DNA of 40,123 nucleotides from a virus. Positions 20,625 through 28,354 of this stretch are shown here, in pieces. The translations under genes were made by a program, and so were the position numbers. Under the pieces are notes generated by a model. It had not been told where the DNA came from and did no database searches. It saw nothing but the letters and a program-made list of their open reading frames with translations. Location: the IMG/VR virus record IMGVR_UViG_3300005337_000033, positions 1-40,123 of that record; one strand, written 5' to 3'. Each line of letters opens with the position of its first letter. Positions within the stretch are counted from its first letter, which is position 1.

Positions 20625-21293
20625 ATGACCTACGACGGTGCGGGAACGCTGTTCGCCCTCGGGGTGCGCGTGGCGAAGCTGGACGTGGACGGCAAGCCCA
20701 CTGTGGGCACCGCGAACGCCTACACCTCGGACGCCCTGGTGAAGGTGGAGCTGGGCCTGGAGTACGAAGACGCGAAGCAGGTCACCCAGCTGAACGGCTC
20801 GGGCGTCGCGTGCGTCAACTACCAGGCGCCGTACACGCTCAAGCGCGGCTCGATCAAGGGCCTCCAGATCTGCACCCCGGACCCGAACCTGCTCGCGTTC
20901 CTGATCGGCGGTGACGTGATCAACGACACCACCGTGCCGACGCCCAACCAGATCGGGTACCGGGCGCCCCAGACGGGCGTGGAGGAGACCCCGAACGGCG
21001 TCTCCCTGGAGTTCTGGACGAAGGCGGTCATCGGCTCTTCGCTGGCCACCGTTCTCCCGTACTACCACTGGGTGGTCCCGCGCGCCTTCCTGATCCCCTC
21101 GGGGTCCTGGGTGCTCGGCGGCGACGCGGCCATGCTCCCGGAGTTCGACGGCTACTCGACCCAGAACGCCGGCTGGGGCTCGGGGCCGAACGACGACTTC
21201 GACAGTCCGTCGGACCGCGTCTGGCAGTTCGTCCGGGAGGCCACCGTGCCCAACCTGGACGCCGGCCTGGTCCCGGTGGTCGCGCAGACGTGA
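20625..21293 (+). CDS. Probable major tail (tube) protein
   Basis: The product has 222 residues from ATG 20625 after GAGGAGAAGGA. It is strand-rich and opens TLFALGVRVAKLDVDGKPTV. VKVELGLEYEDAKQVTQLNG and YQAPYTLKRGSIKGLQIC follow, then a long strand-rich C-terminal half. The pattern resembles tail tube proteins of actinobacterial siphophages as I remember them. The tube gene usually lies after the connector genes, whereas here it precedes them, so the assignment is tentative. A head-decoration role is the alternative. Confidence 0.55.
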   Translation: MTYDGAGTLFALGVRVAKLDVDGKPTVGTANAYTSDALVKVELGLEYEDAKQVTQLNGSGVACVNYQAPYTLKRGSIKGLQICTPDPNLLAFLIGGDVINDTTVPTPNQIGYRAPQTGVEETPNGVSLEFWTKAVIGSSLATVLPYYHWVVPRAFLIPSGSWVLGGDAAMLPEFDGYSTQNAGWGSGPNDDFDSPSDRVWQFVREATVPNLDAGLVPVVAQT

Positions 21294-22144
21294 CGACGCC
21301 TCTCCCGATTCCCGACCTGCCGCCCGCACAGGCCAGCTCCATCCTGTGCGGGCCGTGGGCGTCTCCGAGCGATATCCCGGAGAAGTGGCGGAGCCGAGTC
21401 TCCCTCGGGCAGTGGGAGACCGTGTTGACCATGGCGTCCGAGCTGCTGTACCAGCTGACCGGTCACCGGTGGCTCGGCGCCGGTTGCCACGAGACGGCGG
21501 AGATCCGGAGTCGGCCGCTGGCGGTCGGCAACGGCACCTGGCCGTTCCAGGACATCGGCGCGTGCGGCTGCTGGATCCAGGCTCCGGGCCTGAGCTACGC
21601 CACGAACATGGCAGACGCCTGGCTGTTCAACGCGGCGTGGCGCGGTGCGCACCCCCGACCGGTCGCCGTGGAGCTGGACCCGAGCGCGACCGCGGTCACC
21701 TCGGTGACGCTCGGAGACGGGACCGTGCTCGACCCGGCCGCGTACGAACTGCTCCCTGCCGGCTGGCTCCAGCGAACCGACGGGGCCGGCTGGTCCGGGT
21801 GCGGAGACGAAGGCCCGACCACAGTCCTGTACGACCGCGGGATCAACCCGCCGGTGGGCGGGATCTCCGCGTGCGTGACGCTGGCGATCGAGCTGGTCCG
21901 GTCGTGGTGCGGCGAGCAGGGGTGTGCGATCCCCCAGAACGCCTCCACCATCACGCGCCAGGGCATCACGATCACGATGGACGTGTCGAAGTTCCTGGAG
22001 GAGCAGCGCACCGGCGTGCCGACCGTGGACCTATGGATCGAGTCGGTGAACCCGCGAAGCAAGAACGGGAAGCGGCACCAGCGCATGGCCTCGGTCTGGA
22101 GCCCTGATTTGCCGGTCGCAACGCGGATCGCACCCCCCGCGTAG
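21290..22144 (+). CDS. Head-to-tail adaptor protein
   Basis: The product has 284 residues from GTG 21290 (GTGA overlap). The N-terminal part is helical (EKWRSRVSLGQWETVLTMAS, ELLYQLTGHRWLGAGCHETA). LGDGTVLDPAAYELLPAGWL and a C-terminal segment with VTLAIELVRSWCGEQGC and GITITMDVSKFLEE follow. This arrangement matches actinophage head-to-tail adaptors of the HK97 gp6 type, though larger than the classical ones (about 100-150 residues). The protein would sit on the portal ring. It contains many cysteines for a connector. Confidence 0.7.
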   Translation: MTTPLPIPDLPPAQASSILCGPWASPSDIPEKWRSRVSLGQWETVLTMASELLYQLTGHRWLGAGCHETAEIRSRPLAVGNGTWPFQDIGACGCWIQAPGLSYATNMADAWLFNAAWRGAHPRPVAVELDPSATAVTSVTLGDGTVLDPAAYELLPAGWLQRTDGAGWSGCGDEGPTTVLYDRGINPPVGGISACVTLAIELVRSWCGEQGCAIPQNASTITRQGITITMDVSKFLEEQRTGVPTVDLWIESVNPRSKNGKRHQRMASVWSPDLPVATRIAPPA

Positions 22145-22173
22145 TGGGGTGACATTGGTCTACGCTGGCCGCC

Positions 22174-22392
22174 ATGACCGATGACGACCTGATCAGGGCC
22201 CACGATCCATTCTCGGGGCACGAAGCCCCGGCTCCGGCCGCTGACACCAGCGAGCCCGAGAAGCCCGCAGAGGCGCCTACACCGGAGCCGGAACCGGCCA
22301 AGAAGCCCGCCGCCCGCCGGAGCCGTCGCGCTCGCCGCACGCCGCCGCCGGCCAAGACGGTCCAGGCCCGCCGGAAGGCGACGGGAGCGTGA
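22174..22392 (+). CDS. Disordered acidic-then-basic small protein
   Basis: ATG 22174 has no evident ribosome-binding site. The 72-residue product is disordered: acidic Pro/Glu-rich first (DTSEPEKPAEAPTPEPEPA), then strongly basic (AARRSRRARRTPPPAKTVQA). It could be a small structural or DNA-neutralising protein. The next gene begins with a GTGA overlap, which supports coding. Confidence 0.5.
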   Translation: MTDDDLIRAHDPFSGHEAPAPAADTSEPEKPAEAPTPEPEPAKKPAARRSRRARRTPPPAKTVQARRKATGA

Positions 22393-22931
22393 AGGCCGGC
22401 CAGCTGCCCGCCGAGCCGCCCGACCTGCTGACGTGGGCCGAAGGCGTGATCCCGGCGCTGGTGAGCTACTTCGCGGACCGGAATGTGGACCTACCGGCCC
22501 GGCGCCGCATCGTCCCCGGCCAGCTCCAGCTCGACTCCTGGGACTGTGAGCAGGTGTCCGTGGGCTTCGCCGGGATCACCGATCCGGGTCGCCAGGGCAC
22601 CACGTCGGGGGCGCCGCGGACCGGGACACCGTTCTCCGCGCTGAAGCGGCGGCAAGTCGCCTACGGCATCCAGATCGTGCGGTGCGCGGGGGATTGCAAC
22701 GGGATCTTCAGCACCGACAACGACGCGTACGGCGAGGTCGGGAAGCAGATGCTCACGGACGCGGCGCTGCTCTCCCAGTTCATGGTGGACATGGCCAGCG
22801 CCCCGCCGTCGTGGCATCCCAAGGAGCTGAACGCGGACGCGGGCGACGTGGTACCGATCGGCCCGGAGGGGAACATGTACGCCATCGAGGCGTCCGTGAT
22901 CTTCGACCTGATGGGCAGGGTGGCAGGCTGA
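22389..22931 (+). CDS. Head-tail connector or tail terminator-like protein
   Basis: The product has 180 residues from GTG 22389. A helical start (LLTWAEGVIPALVSYFADRN) is followed by strands (VSVGFAGITDPGR; QVAYGIQIVRCAGDC) and a helical segment with VGKQMLTDAALLSQFMVDMA. The layout and its place between adaptor and gp10-like gene fit a connector or tail terminator. No motif settles which. Confidence 0.5.
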   Translation: MKAGQLPAEPPDLLTWAEGVIPALVSYFADRNVDLPARRRIVPGQLQLDSWDCEQVSVGFAGITDPGRQGTTSGAPRTGTPFSALKRRQVAYGIQIVRCAGDCNGIFSTDNDAYGEVGKQMLTDAALLSQFMVDMASAPPSWHPKELNADAGDVVPIGPEGNMYAIEASVIFDLMGRVAG

Positions 22932-23362
22932 TGGCGCGCGTGGTGATCAAGAGTCGACGGGGCGGGGTGAACGATGCCCAGTTCGCTCGCTTCGTGAACG
23001 ACCCGGACGGCCCGATCCGCCACGAACTCCGCCGCCGCGGGACGCTGGTCCAGCAGTACCAGATCCGCCACGCGAACCGCCGCACTGGCCGGCTGGTCTC
23101 GACCTCGCGAAAGCGGGAGAGCTTGCGGGGCCCGCTGAACCCAGCCATCGAGGTGATCATCGGCAAGGATGGCCGGACGCCCTACCTCGGGTACATCCTC
23201 TTCGGCACGCACGCGCACGTGATCCGGGCTATCCCGAACCGGCCGAACGCCCACCTGCGCTTCGTCGCCGGTGGACGCGTCGTCTTCGCCAAGGAGGTCA
23301 TGCACCCCGGCACCAGGGCGAACAACTTCGTGCGCGACTCGCTGAAGATGGCGCGCGGATGA
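22931..23362 (+). CDS. HK97 gp10-like head-tail protein
   Basis: The product has 143 residues from ATG 22931, which shares one base with the previous stop. It is basic, with HELRRRGTLVQQYQIRHANR then IEVIIGKDGRTPYLGYILFG. The end LRFVAGGRVVFAKEVMHPGT followed by NNFVRDSLKMA matches the C-terminal pattern of HK97 gp10-type neck proteins (hydrophobic strand, K-x-V-x-HPGT, final helix). Such proteins act at the head-tail joint or tail completion. Confidence 0.7.
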   Translation: MARVVIKSRRGGVNDAQFARFVNDPDGPIRHELRRRGTLVQQYQIRHANRRTGRLVSTSRKRESLRGPLNPAIEVIIGKDGRTPYLGYILFGTHAHVIRAIPNRPNAHLRFVAGGRVVFAKEVMHPGTRANNFVRDSLKMARG

Positions 23363-23472
23363 TCACCGATCCGATCGACCAGATCGCGGTCTCCATCCTC
23401 ATTGGACTGGCAGCCGCGCTGAGTCTGTACTTCCTGGCCAGCTTTGTAATCCACATGATCAAGGAGTGTGTT

Positions 23473-24048
23473 ATGCCGAAGACGTACGGCCCAGACACGG
23501 TTCCCGAGGTGCCCCGGATCGATTTCGACCTGCGGGCGATCCACGAAGACCCGTCGACCGGGAGGAAGATCATCAAGACGCACCACTTCGAGGCAGCGCC
23601 GGACCCGTCGGCCGGCGACTTCCACCGCTTCGCGCTCGCGGCCAAGAAGGGCGGCGGTGACCTGCTGATCGTGCTCGGGGACATCATGCCGCGCATGATC
23701 GTCAACGACGACGGGGTCCCGGCCCAGTGGGAGTACCAGGAACTGCCGCCGAAGGTGGTCCGGGAGGAGCTGCCCGGCCCGGCGCCGGAGGAGCACGGCG
23801 GCGGTCTCCAGGTGGTCGGCACGTTCGAGGACACCCCCGCCGTGGTGGCGCACTTCCGCGGTCCGGACGGCCAGATCTACCCCGAGACGGAGCGCAAGCG
23901 GTTCGAGGAGTTCGACGCGGGCAGCTCGCGGCGGCGGCTGTACAACCTGATGTTCGAGGACGAGAACGTCAAGGTCCACATGCAGACGGTTGCGGAGATC
24001 ATGCGGGACCTGTTCGAGGCAGCGGGAAAAGGCCCTGGGTCCGCCTGA
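23473..24048 (+). CDS. Tail assembly chaperone, short form (gpG-like)
   Basis: The product has 191 residues from ATG 23473, which has AAGGAG 6 bases upstream. The same frame is open to ATG 23359, which overlaps the previous stop. That longer start would add 38 residues with a membrane-type segment (VSILIGLAAALSLYFLASFV). The body has RFALAAKKGGGDLLIVLGDI and ends with the helical MQTVAEIMRDLFEAAGK typical of chaperones that hold the tape measure. A GGGAAAA slip site lies just before its stop. The long form, if made, could be a separate membrane-anchored product. Confidence 0.75.
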   Translation: MPKTYGPDTVPEVPRIDFDLRAIHEDPSTGRKIIKTHHFEAAPDPSAGDFHRFALAAKKGGGDLLIVLGDIMPRMIVNDDGVPAQWEYQELPPKVVREELPGPAPEEHGGGLQVVGTFEDTPAVVAHFRGPDGQIYPETERKRFEEFDAGSSRRRLYNLMFEDENVKVHMQTVAEIMRDLFEAAGKGPGSA

Positions 24049-24054
24049 AGACCC
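24024..24054 (+). promoter_or_regulatory. -1 frameshift signal in tail chaperone gene
   Basis: The frame reads gcG-GGA-AAA, so 24024-24030 is GGGAAAA, a classic -1 slippery heptamer in the correct phase. After a 6-base spacer, GGGTC (24037-24041) can pair GACCC (24050-24054). This is the same logic as the lambda G/T frameshift and is widely conserved in siphophages immediately upstream of the tape measure gene. Confidence 0.85.
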
Positions 24055-24317
24055 TCCACGCCGTAGCTAACGCCACGTACCGGAACCACTACACAAACGG
24101 CAAGCTGGCCATGGCGGGGATCGGTCCGTGGACACCGCTGGCCGCCTGGATGGACGCCGTGTTTGTCATCCTGCTGGAGACTCCGGTGGATCAGATCAAG
24201 AAGCTGGAAGAGCAGCTGGCCGTGGCGGACGCACAGGTGGACCCGAAGGCGGCTCGCGAGACATGGGGCGCCACGCCGGAAATGCAGGGGCTGGGCGGCA
24301 GGTTGATGGAGGGCTGA
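24030..24317 (+). CDS. Tail assembly chaperone frameshift extension (gpT-like)
   Basis: The -1 frame from 24030 adds 95 residues to the first 186 of the short chaperone, giving a 281-residue product. It contains HAVANATYRNHYTNGKLAMA, GPWTPLAAWMDAVFVILLE and a helical end (VDQIKKLEEQLAVADAQVD). This second chaperone form recruits tail tube protein to the tape measure in the lambda model. No independent start fits, and the extension ends 3 bases before the tape measure GTG. Confidence 0.8.
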   Translation, partial: RPWVRLKTLHAVANATYRNHYTNGKLAMAGIGPWTPLAAWMDAVFVILLETPVDQIKKLEEQLAVADAQVDPKAARETWGATPEMQGLGGRLMEG

Positions 24318-24320
24318 CGG

Positions 24321-27300
24321 GTGCTGATCGGTGAGGCGTCGATTCGGCTGGACGCGATCGCCGATGACCTGAAGCGGACGATCGACCGGGACATCAACGA
24401 AGCGCTCGCCGGGGTCAAGATCGACAGCGATCCCCTGGTCAAGATGACCCAGGACCTGAACAAGGCGGAGCTGGAGCTGGTCAAGGCCGAAGACCAGCTT
24501 CAGGCCGCCCACCGGGGAACCCAGGAGACCGAAGCCAAGCTGATCGACCTCCGGCGCGACGGCAAGGCGTCGGCGAACGAGATCACCGCGGCGGAGCGGG
24601 CTCTGACCCGGGCTCGCGCGGAAGAGGCCGTGGCTGGCGACCGGGTCACCGTGGCTACCCAGAAGCTGGCTTCCGCCCACGGCGCGCTCACGAAGGCCCA
24701 GAGGGACGGCGAGACCCAGCAGAAGTCCTGGATCAGGTCCATGCTCGGGTCCTCGAACGTGATCGACAACGTAGTGTCAAGGATCAACATCTTCAGCCGG
24801 CGGAACAAGGAAGCCGGGGACGAGAGCACCCGAACCGGCTCGAAGATTCGCGACACCGGCCGTGAGGCGAGTGGCCTGGGCCGCATCCTGGACACGGTCC
24901 TGGGCGGGGCGCTGAAGTCGCAAACCGGTCAGCTCGGGGCTCTGGGCTCCGTCGGCGAAGGCGTCTTCTCCACGCTCACCTCCAAGATGGTCTTGATGCC
25001 CTCCGCGCTGGCGCCCCTGCTCGGGGTGATCGGCGGGCTGATCATCGCCTTCCCGGCGCTGGCGACCGTCGGCGTGGCCGCGCTCGGGGCAATCGCCCTG
25101 GGGATGGACGGGATCAAGCGGGCGTTCAAGCCGCTGGCTGACGACATCGATGCCCTGAAGTCCAAGGTGTCGGCCAGCTTCGAGTCCGCGCTGGCGCCTG
25201 CCGTGGCGAAGATGCCCGCGCTACTCGGTGCGGCGACCACGGGGCTCCAGGCCATGGCGACCGCATTGGGCGGCATGGTGACCCGGCTCACCGACCTACT
25301 CACCAGTAGTGAGAACCTGGCGAAGATCCGGGACCTGTTCATCCAGACGGCCTTCTTCATCAAGGCCATGGGCCCTGGAATCCAGCAGTTCACCCAGGGC
25401 TTTCTCAACCTGGCCTCCGCCGTCGCGCCCCAGCTCGAAGGGCTTGGGCGGGCCATCGGTGGCTTGCTCGGCTCCGTCGGCCAGGCGTTCGATCGGCTTT
25501 CCCAGCTCGGGCTGGTGAAGCCCGCGATCGATGGCCTGATCCAGGTCTTCGGCGCCCTGGGCAACCTGATCGGGCCGATCCTGGAGATCTTCGGCCGGCT
25601 CGCGGCCACCCTTCAGGGCCCTCTGGCCACCGTGATCAACGCGATCGCGGCCGGCCTTCAGGCCGCGATGCCTGGTATCCAGGCGTTCGCGGACGGGATC
25701 GGCAAGGCGCTCGTGGCGCTCGCGCCCGCCCTCCAGGCCGTCCTGCCGCTGGTGGGTCAGGTGGCTGGCCTGATTGGCGGCGTGCTCGGGACCGCGATCT
25801 CCGTGCTGGCACCGCCGCTCACGAAGTTGATCAACGGCCTGTCCGCGGGGCTCGCCCCAATCCTCCCTGCGATCTCGAAGGCGTTCGAGGATCTGGGGGC
25901 CGCGCTCGCCCCGGTGCTCGACCAGCTGGCCGGCGTGCTTGTGGACGCCCTGAACCAGCTGCTCCCGCTGCTGCCCACCCTGCTGGGTGCGATCACCTCG
26001 CTGGCGCCCGTGTTCCTCCAGCTGGTCCAGGCCGTCCTGCCGCTGATCCCCCCGCTGGTACAGCTGGTCGCCACGATCCTCCCGCCGCTGATCCGGCTCT
26101 GGCTGCTGATCGAGAAGCCGTCGCTGGAGTTCGCGGTCATCTTGCTGAACAAGGTCGTCCCGGCGCTGGTCTCCTTCCTCGGGGTCGTCCAGAGCGTGGT
26201 CACCGGCGTCGTCAACTTCTTCACCGATTTCGATACGAATGTGTCGAAGATCTGGTCCAATATCGTCAATTTCTTCAAGGGAATTGGCGACTCAATTGGC
26301 TCATTCTTTAGCGGAATCGGAAACAAGATCGTCGAATGGTTCCAGGCTGGCGTGGACTTCCTTGCCGGGCTGCCCGGCAAGGTGGGCAACTGGCTGGCGT
26401 CGCTCCCGGGGATCGTGGGCAACGCCCTGCTGGATGCCGGAAGGGCCATGCTGAACGGCGCGATCCAGGGCGTGGAGTGGGTGCTGGCGGAGTTCATCGC
26501 CCTGCCGTTCCAGATCGTCTACGGGCTCGCCGCGCTCGGGAAGATGCTGTGGGACGTGGCCGTGGCCGCGTTCAACGCCTTCATCAACGGGATCGTCACC
26601 ACGGCGCAAGGCGTGTGGACCTTCATCCAGTCCGTGCCGGGCCGCATCCGCGATGGGCTGTCTTCGCTGGCCCAGACCCTGCGCGACACCGCGTCAAACG
26701 CCTGGCACGGCTTCTTGGACACCATGGTCTCGGTGGCACAGGGCGTGTGGTCCTTCGTCCAGTCAATCCCTGGCCGAGTCCGAAGTGGACTGTCGTCACT
26801 GGCCCAGACTCTGCGCGACGCGGCGGTGAACGGGTTCAACAACTTCATCACCGGCGCCCAGAACACGGCCAGCGGGATCTGGTCGTTCGTGTCCTCCATC
26901 CCCGGGCGGATCTGGTCCGCGCTCGGCGACGTGGGTGGGATGCTGTTCAACGCCGGAAAGGCGATCATCCAGGGACTGATCAACGGCATCAAGAACGCGG
27001 CTGGCGCGGTCGCGGGCGCCATCGGCGACGTGCTGGCGAAGGCCCGTCGGCTGCTCCCCTTCTCGCCCGCGAAGGAGGGGCCATTCTCCGGACGCGGCTG
27101 GGTGCTCTACTCCGGCATGTCGATCCCGCTCGCGATCGCGGACGGGATCCGGCGCATGGCCGGCTCCGCGATCAGCGAAGCGGCGGCTCTGGCGGCTGCT
27201 GTCCAGGCGGAGCTGGGCATCACGCCGACGGTCGATCTCGGCGGCACCTCGGGCCGGGCGCCGTCGGTGCCGGACCTCTCCGGGTCCAGCACCCAGCAGG

Positions 27301-27479
27301 CGATGGCGGAGGCCCAGCTGGTCGCGCTCCAGGGTCTCGTGGACCAGTTGGCCGCCCAGGGCAAGACACTCCCGGACGACCTGGTGGCCGCACTGGAGCA
27401 GCTCCGTGTCGTAGTCTCCGCCAACGAAGTGGCCAGCGGCGTGAAGTCGGTCGACCAGCAGAACGGCCGGAGGCGGTAA
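24321..27479 (+). CDS. Tape measure protein
   Basis: The product has 1052 residues from GTG 24321. It has an N-terminal coiled coil (LVKMTQDLNKAELELVKAED; TAAERALTRARAEEAVAGDR), long hydrophobic helical stretches in the middle, and Trp/Phe repeats toward the C-terminus. Tape measure proteins set tail length and enter the cell with the DNA. At about 0.15 nm per residue, this length predicts a tail near 150-160 nm. Three 44-residue repeats occur near 26610-27000. A patch at about 26220-26340 is visibly richer in A and T. There is no obvious peptidase or lysozyme domain. Confidence 0.9.
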   Translation: MLIGEASIRLDAIADDLKRTIDRDINEALAGVKIDSDPLVKMTQDLNKAELELVKAEDQLQAAHRGTQETEAKLIDLRRDGKASANEITAAERALTRARAEEAVAGDRVTVATQKLASAHGALTKAQRDGETQQKSWIRSMLGSSNVIDNVVSRINIFSRRNKEAGDESTRTGSKIRDTGREASGLGRILDTVLGGALKSQTGQLGALGSVGEGVFSTLTSKMVLMPSALAPLLGVIGGLIIAFPALATVGVAALGAIALGMDGIKRAFKPLADDIDALKSKVSASFESALAPAVAKMPALLGAATTGLQAMATALGGMVTRLTDLLTSSENLAKIRDLFIQTAFFIKAMGPGIQQFTQGFLNLASAVAPQLEGLGRAIGGLLGSVGQAFDRLSQLGLVKPAIDGLIQVFGALGNLIGPILEIFGRLAATLQGPLATVINAIAAGLQAAMPGIQAFADGIGKALVALAPALQAVLPLVGQVAGLIGGVLGTAISVLAPPLTKLINGLSAGLAPILPAISKAFEDLGAALAPVLDQLAGVLVDALNQLLPLLPTLLGAITSLAPVFLQLVQAVLPLIPPLVQLVATILPPLIRLWLLIEKPSLEFAVILLNKVVPALVSFLGVVQSVVTGVVNFFTDFDTNVSKIWSNIVNFFKGIGDSIGSFFSGIGNKIVEWFQAGVDFLAGLPGKVGNWLASLPGIVGNALLDAGRAMLNGAIQGVEWVLAEFIALPFQIVYGLAALGKMLWDVAVAAFNAFINGIVTTAQGVWTFIQSVPGRIRDGLSSLAQTLRDTASNAWHGFLDTMVSVAQGVWSFVQSIPGRVRSGLSSLAQTLRDAAVNGFNNFITGAQNTASGIWSFVSSIPGRIWSALGDVGGMLFNAGKAIIQGLINGIKNAAGAVAGAIGDVLAKARRLLPFSPAKEGPFSGRGWVLYSGMSIPLAIADGIRRMAGSAISEAAALAAAVQAELGITPTVDLGGTSGRAPSVPDLSGSSTQQAMAEAQLVALQGLVDQLAAQGKTLPDDLVAALEQLRVVVSANEVASGVKSVDQQNGRRR
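26610..27000 (+). repeat. Three 44-residue repeats in tape measure
   Basis: GVWTFIQSVPGRIRDGLSSL (from 26610), GVWSFVQSIPGRVRSGLSSL (from 26742) and GIWSFVSSIPGRIWSALGDV (from 26874) recur with a period of exactly 132 bases. The third copy diverges after its first half. Such periodic units in tape measure proteins match the stacking of tube rings. Confidence 0.8.
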
Positions 27480-28354
27480 TGACGGAGTGGATCTACCTGG
27501 GGCCTATGGGTCGCATGGTCGCCCTGGAGGTCCCGTCCGGGGGCTACAAGCACGATCTCGTGGAGTACGGATCCGAGCACGTCCCGCTCTCCGGGCAGCG
27601 CACCAAGGATATCGTCAGCGTCCGGAACGAGTTCGAGATCGAGACGGATGGACTGTCGCCGCGGGCGCTGTCGTGGCTGCGGATGCTCTACGTCGAAGCG
27701 ATCCCCGGTCCGATCTACCTGCGCGAGTCGTCGGAACGGAACCTGCTGCGCGCTCGAATCAGCTCGACTTCCAGCACCATCGCGAACCTACCGGGCGCGG
27801 TGGACTGGGTGATTCCCGGCGTCGGCGATGCGGTCGGCGCGGTGACCGCCGCCAACCTCACGCTCCCCTGTGCGGTGCCCGGTGAAGAGGTCACCATGGC
27901 GCCGTACCGGGTGTTGACGTGGACGGCGGCCGGCTCGAACCGGACACTGGCCGACGCTGCGCTGATCCCCGTCCTGCCGGGTGAGGTGCTGTGCTTCTCC
28001 GCCTACGTCCAGTCCGGCACGCCGACGCTGGAGATCGTGCCGTACAACGCTGCTCTCGTGGCACAGGCGCCGATCACGGGGACCAGCATCATCGCCGGAA
28101 CACCGCCCCGCCGGTACGTCACCTACACGGTCCCGAGCAACGGCACCATCGTGGCGGTCCAGGTCCAGCTCCGGCTCGCCGCCGCGGGCAGCACGTTCAC
28201 GCACGCCTGGCAGCTGGAGACGGGCACGGCCACACCGCGCGGCTGGCAGCTCGGGCTAGGCGTGCCCAAGGTGATGATGACCGGCGACGCCCAGGGCGAC
28301 CGGCACGGTATCGGCACCTACACCGCGGGCACCTACCAGCTGAAGGAGATCTAG
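27479..28354 (+). CDS. Minor tail protein
   Basis: The product has 291 residues from ATG 27479, which shares one base with the tape measure stop. The N-terminal 100 residues (EWIYLGPMGRMVALEVPSGG; GSEHVPLSGQRTKDIVSVRN) resemble distal-tail-type minor tail proteins of actinophages. The C-terminal part is strand-rich and looks like a carbohydrate-binding-type sandwich (LCFSAYVQSGTPTLEIVPYN; STFTHAWQLETGTATPRGW). Its position directly after the tape measure supports a distal tail role. Confidence 0.75.
   Translation: MTEWIYLGPMGRMVALEVPSGGYKHDLVEYGSEHVPLSGQRTKDIVSVRNEFEIETDGLSPRALSWLRMLYVEAIPGPIYLRESSERNLLRARISSTSSTIANLPGAVDWVIPGVGDAVGAVTAANLTLPCAVPGEEVTMAPYRVLTWTAAGSNRTLADAALIPVLPGEVLCFSAYVQSGTPTLEIVPYNAALVAQAPITGTSIIAGTPPRRYVTYTVPSNGTIVAVQVQLRLAAAGSTFTHAWQLETGTATPRGWQLGLGVPKVMMTGDAQGDRHGIGTYTAGTYQLKEI

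Noticed and set aside
22130-22173. Further leaderless palindrome promoter before 22174 (TACGCT 7 bases before ATG; CACCCC/GGGGTG nearby)
   Set aside because: No -35 at a usable distance and the repeat is not placed in the spacer, so the resemblance is probably chance.
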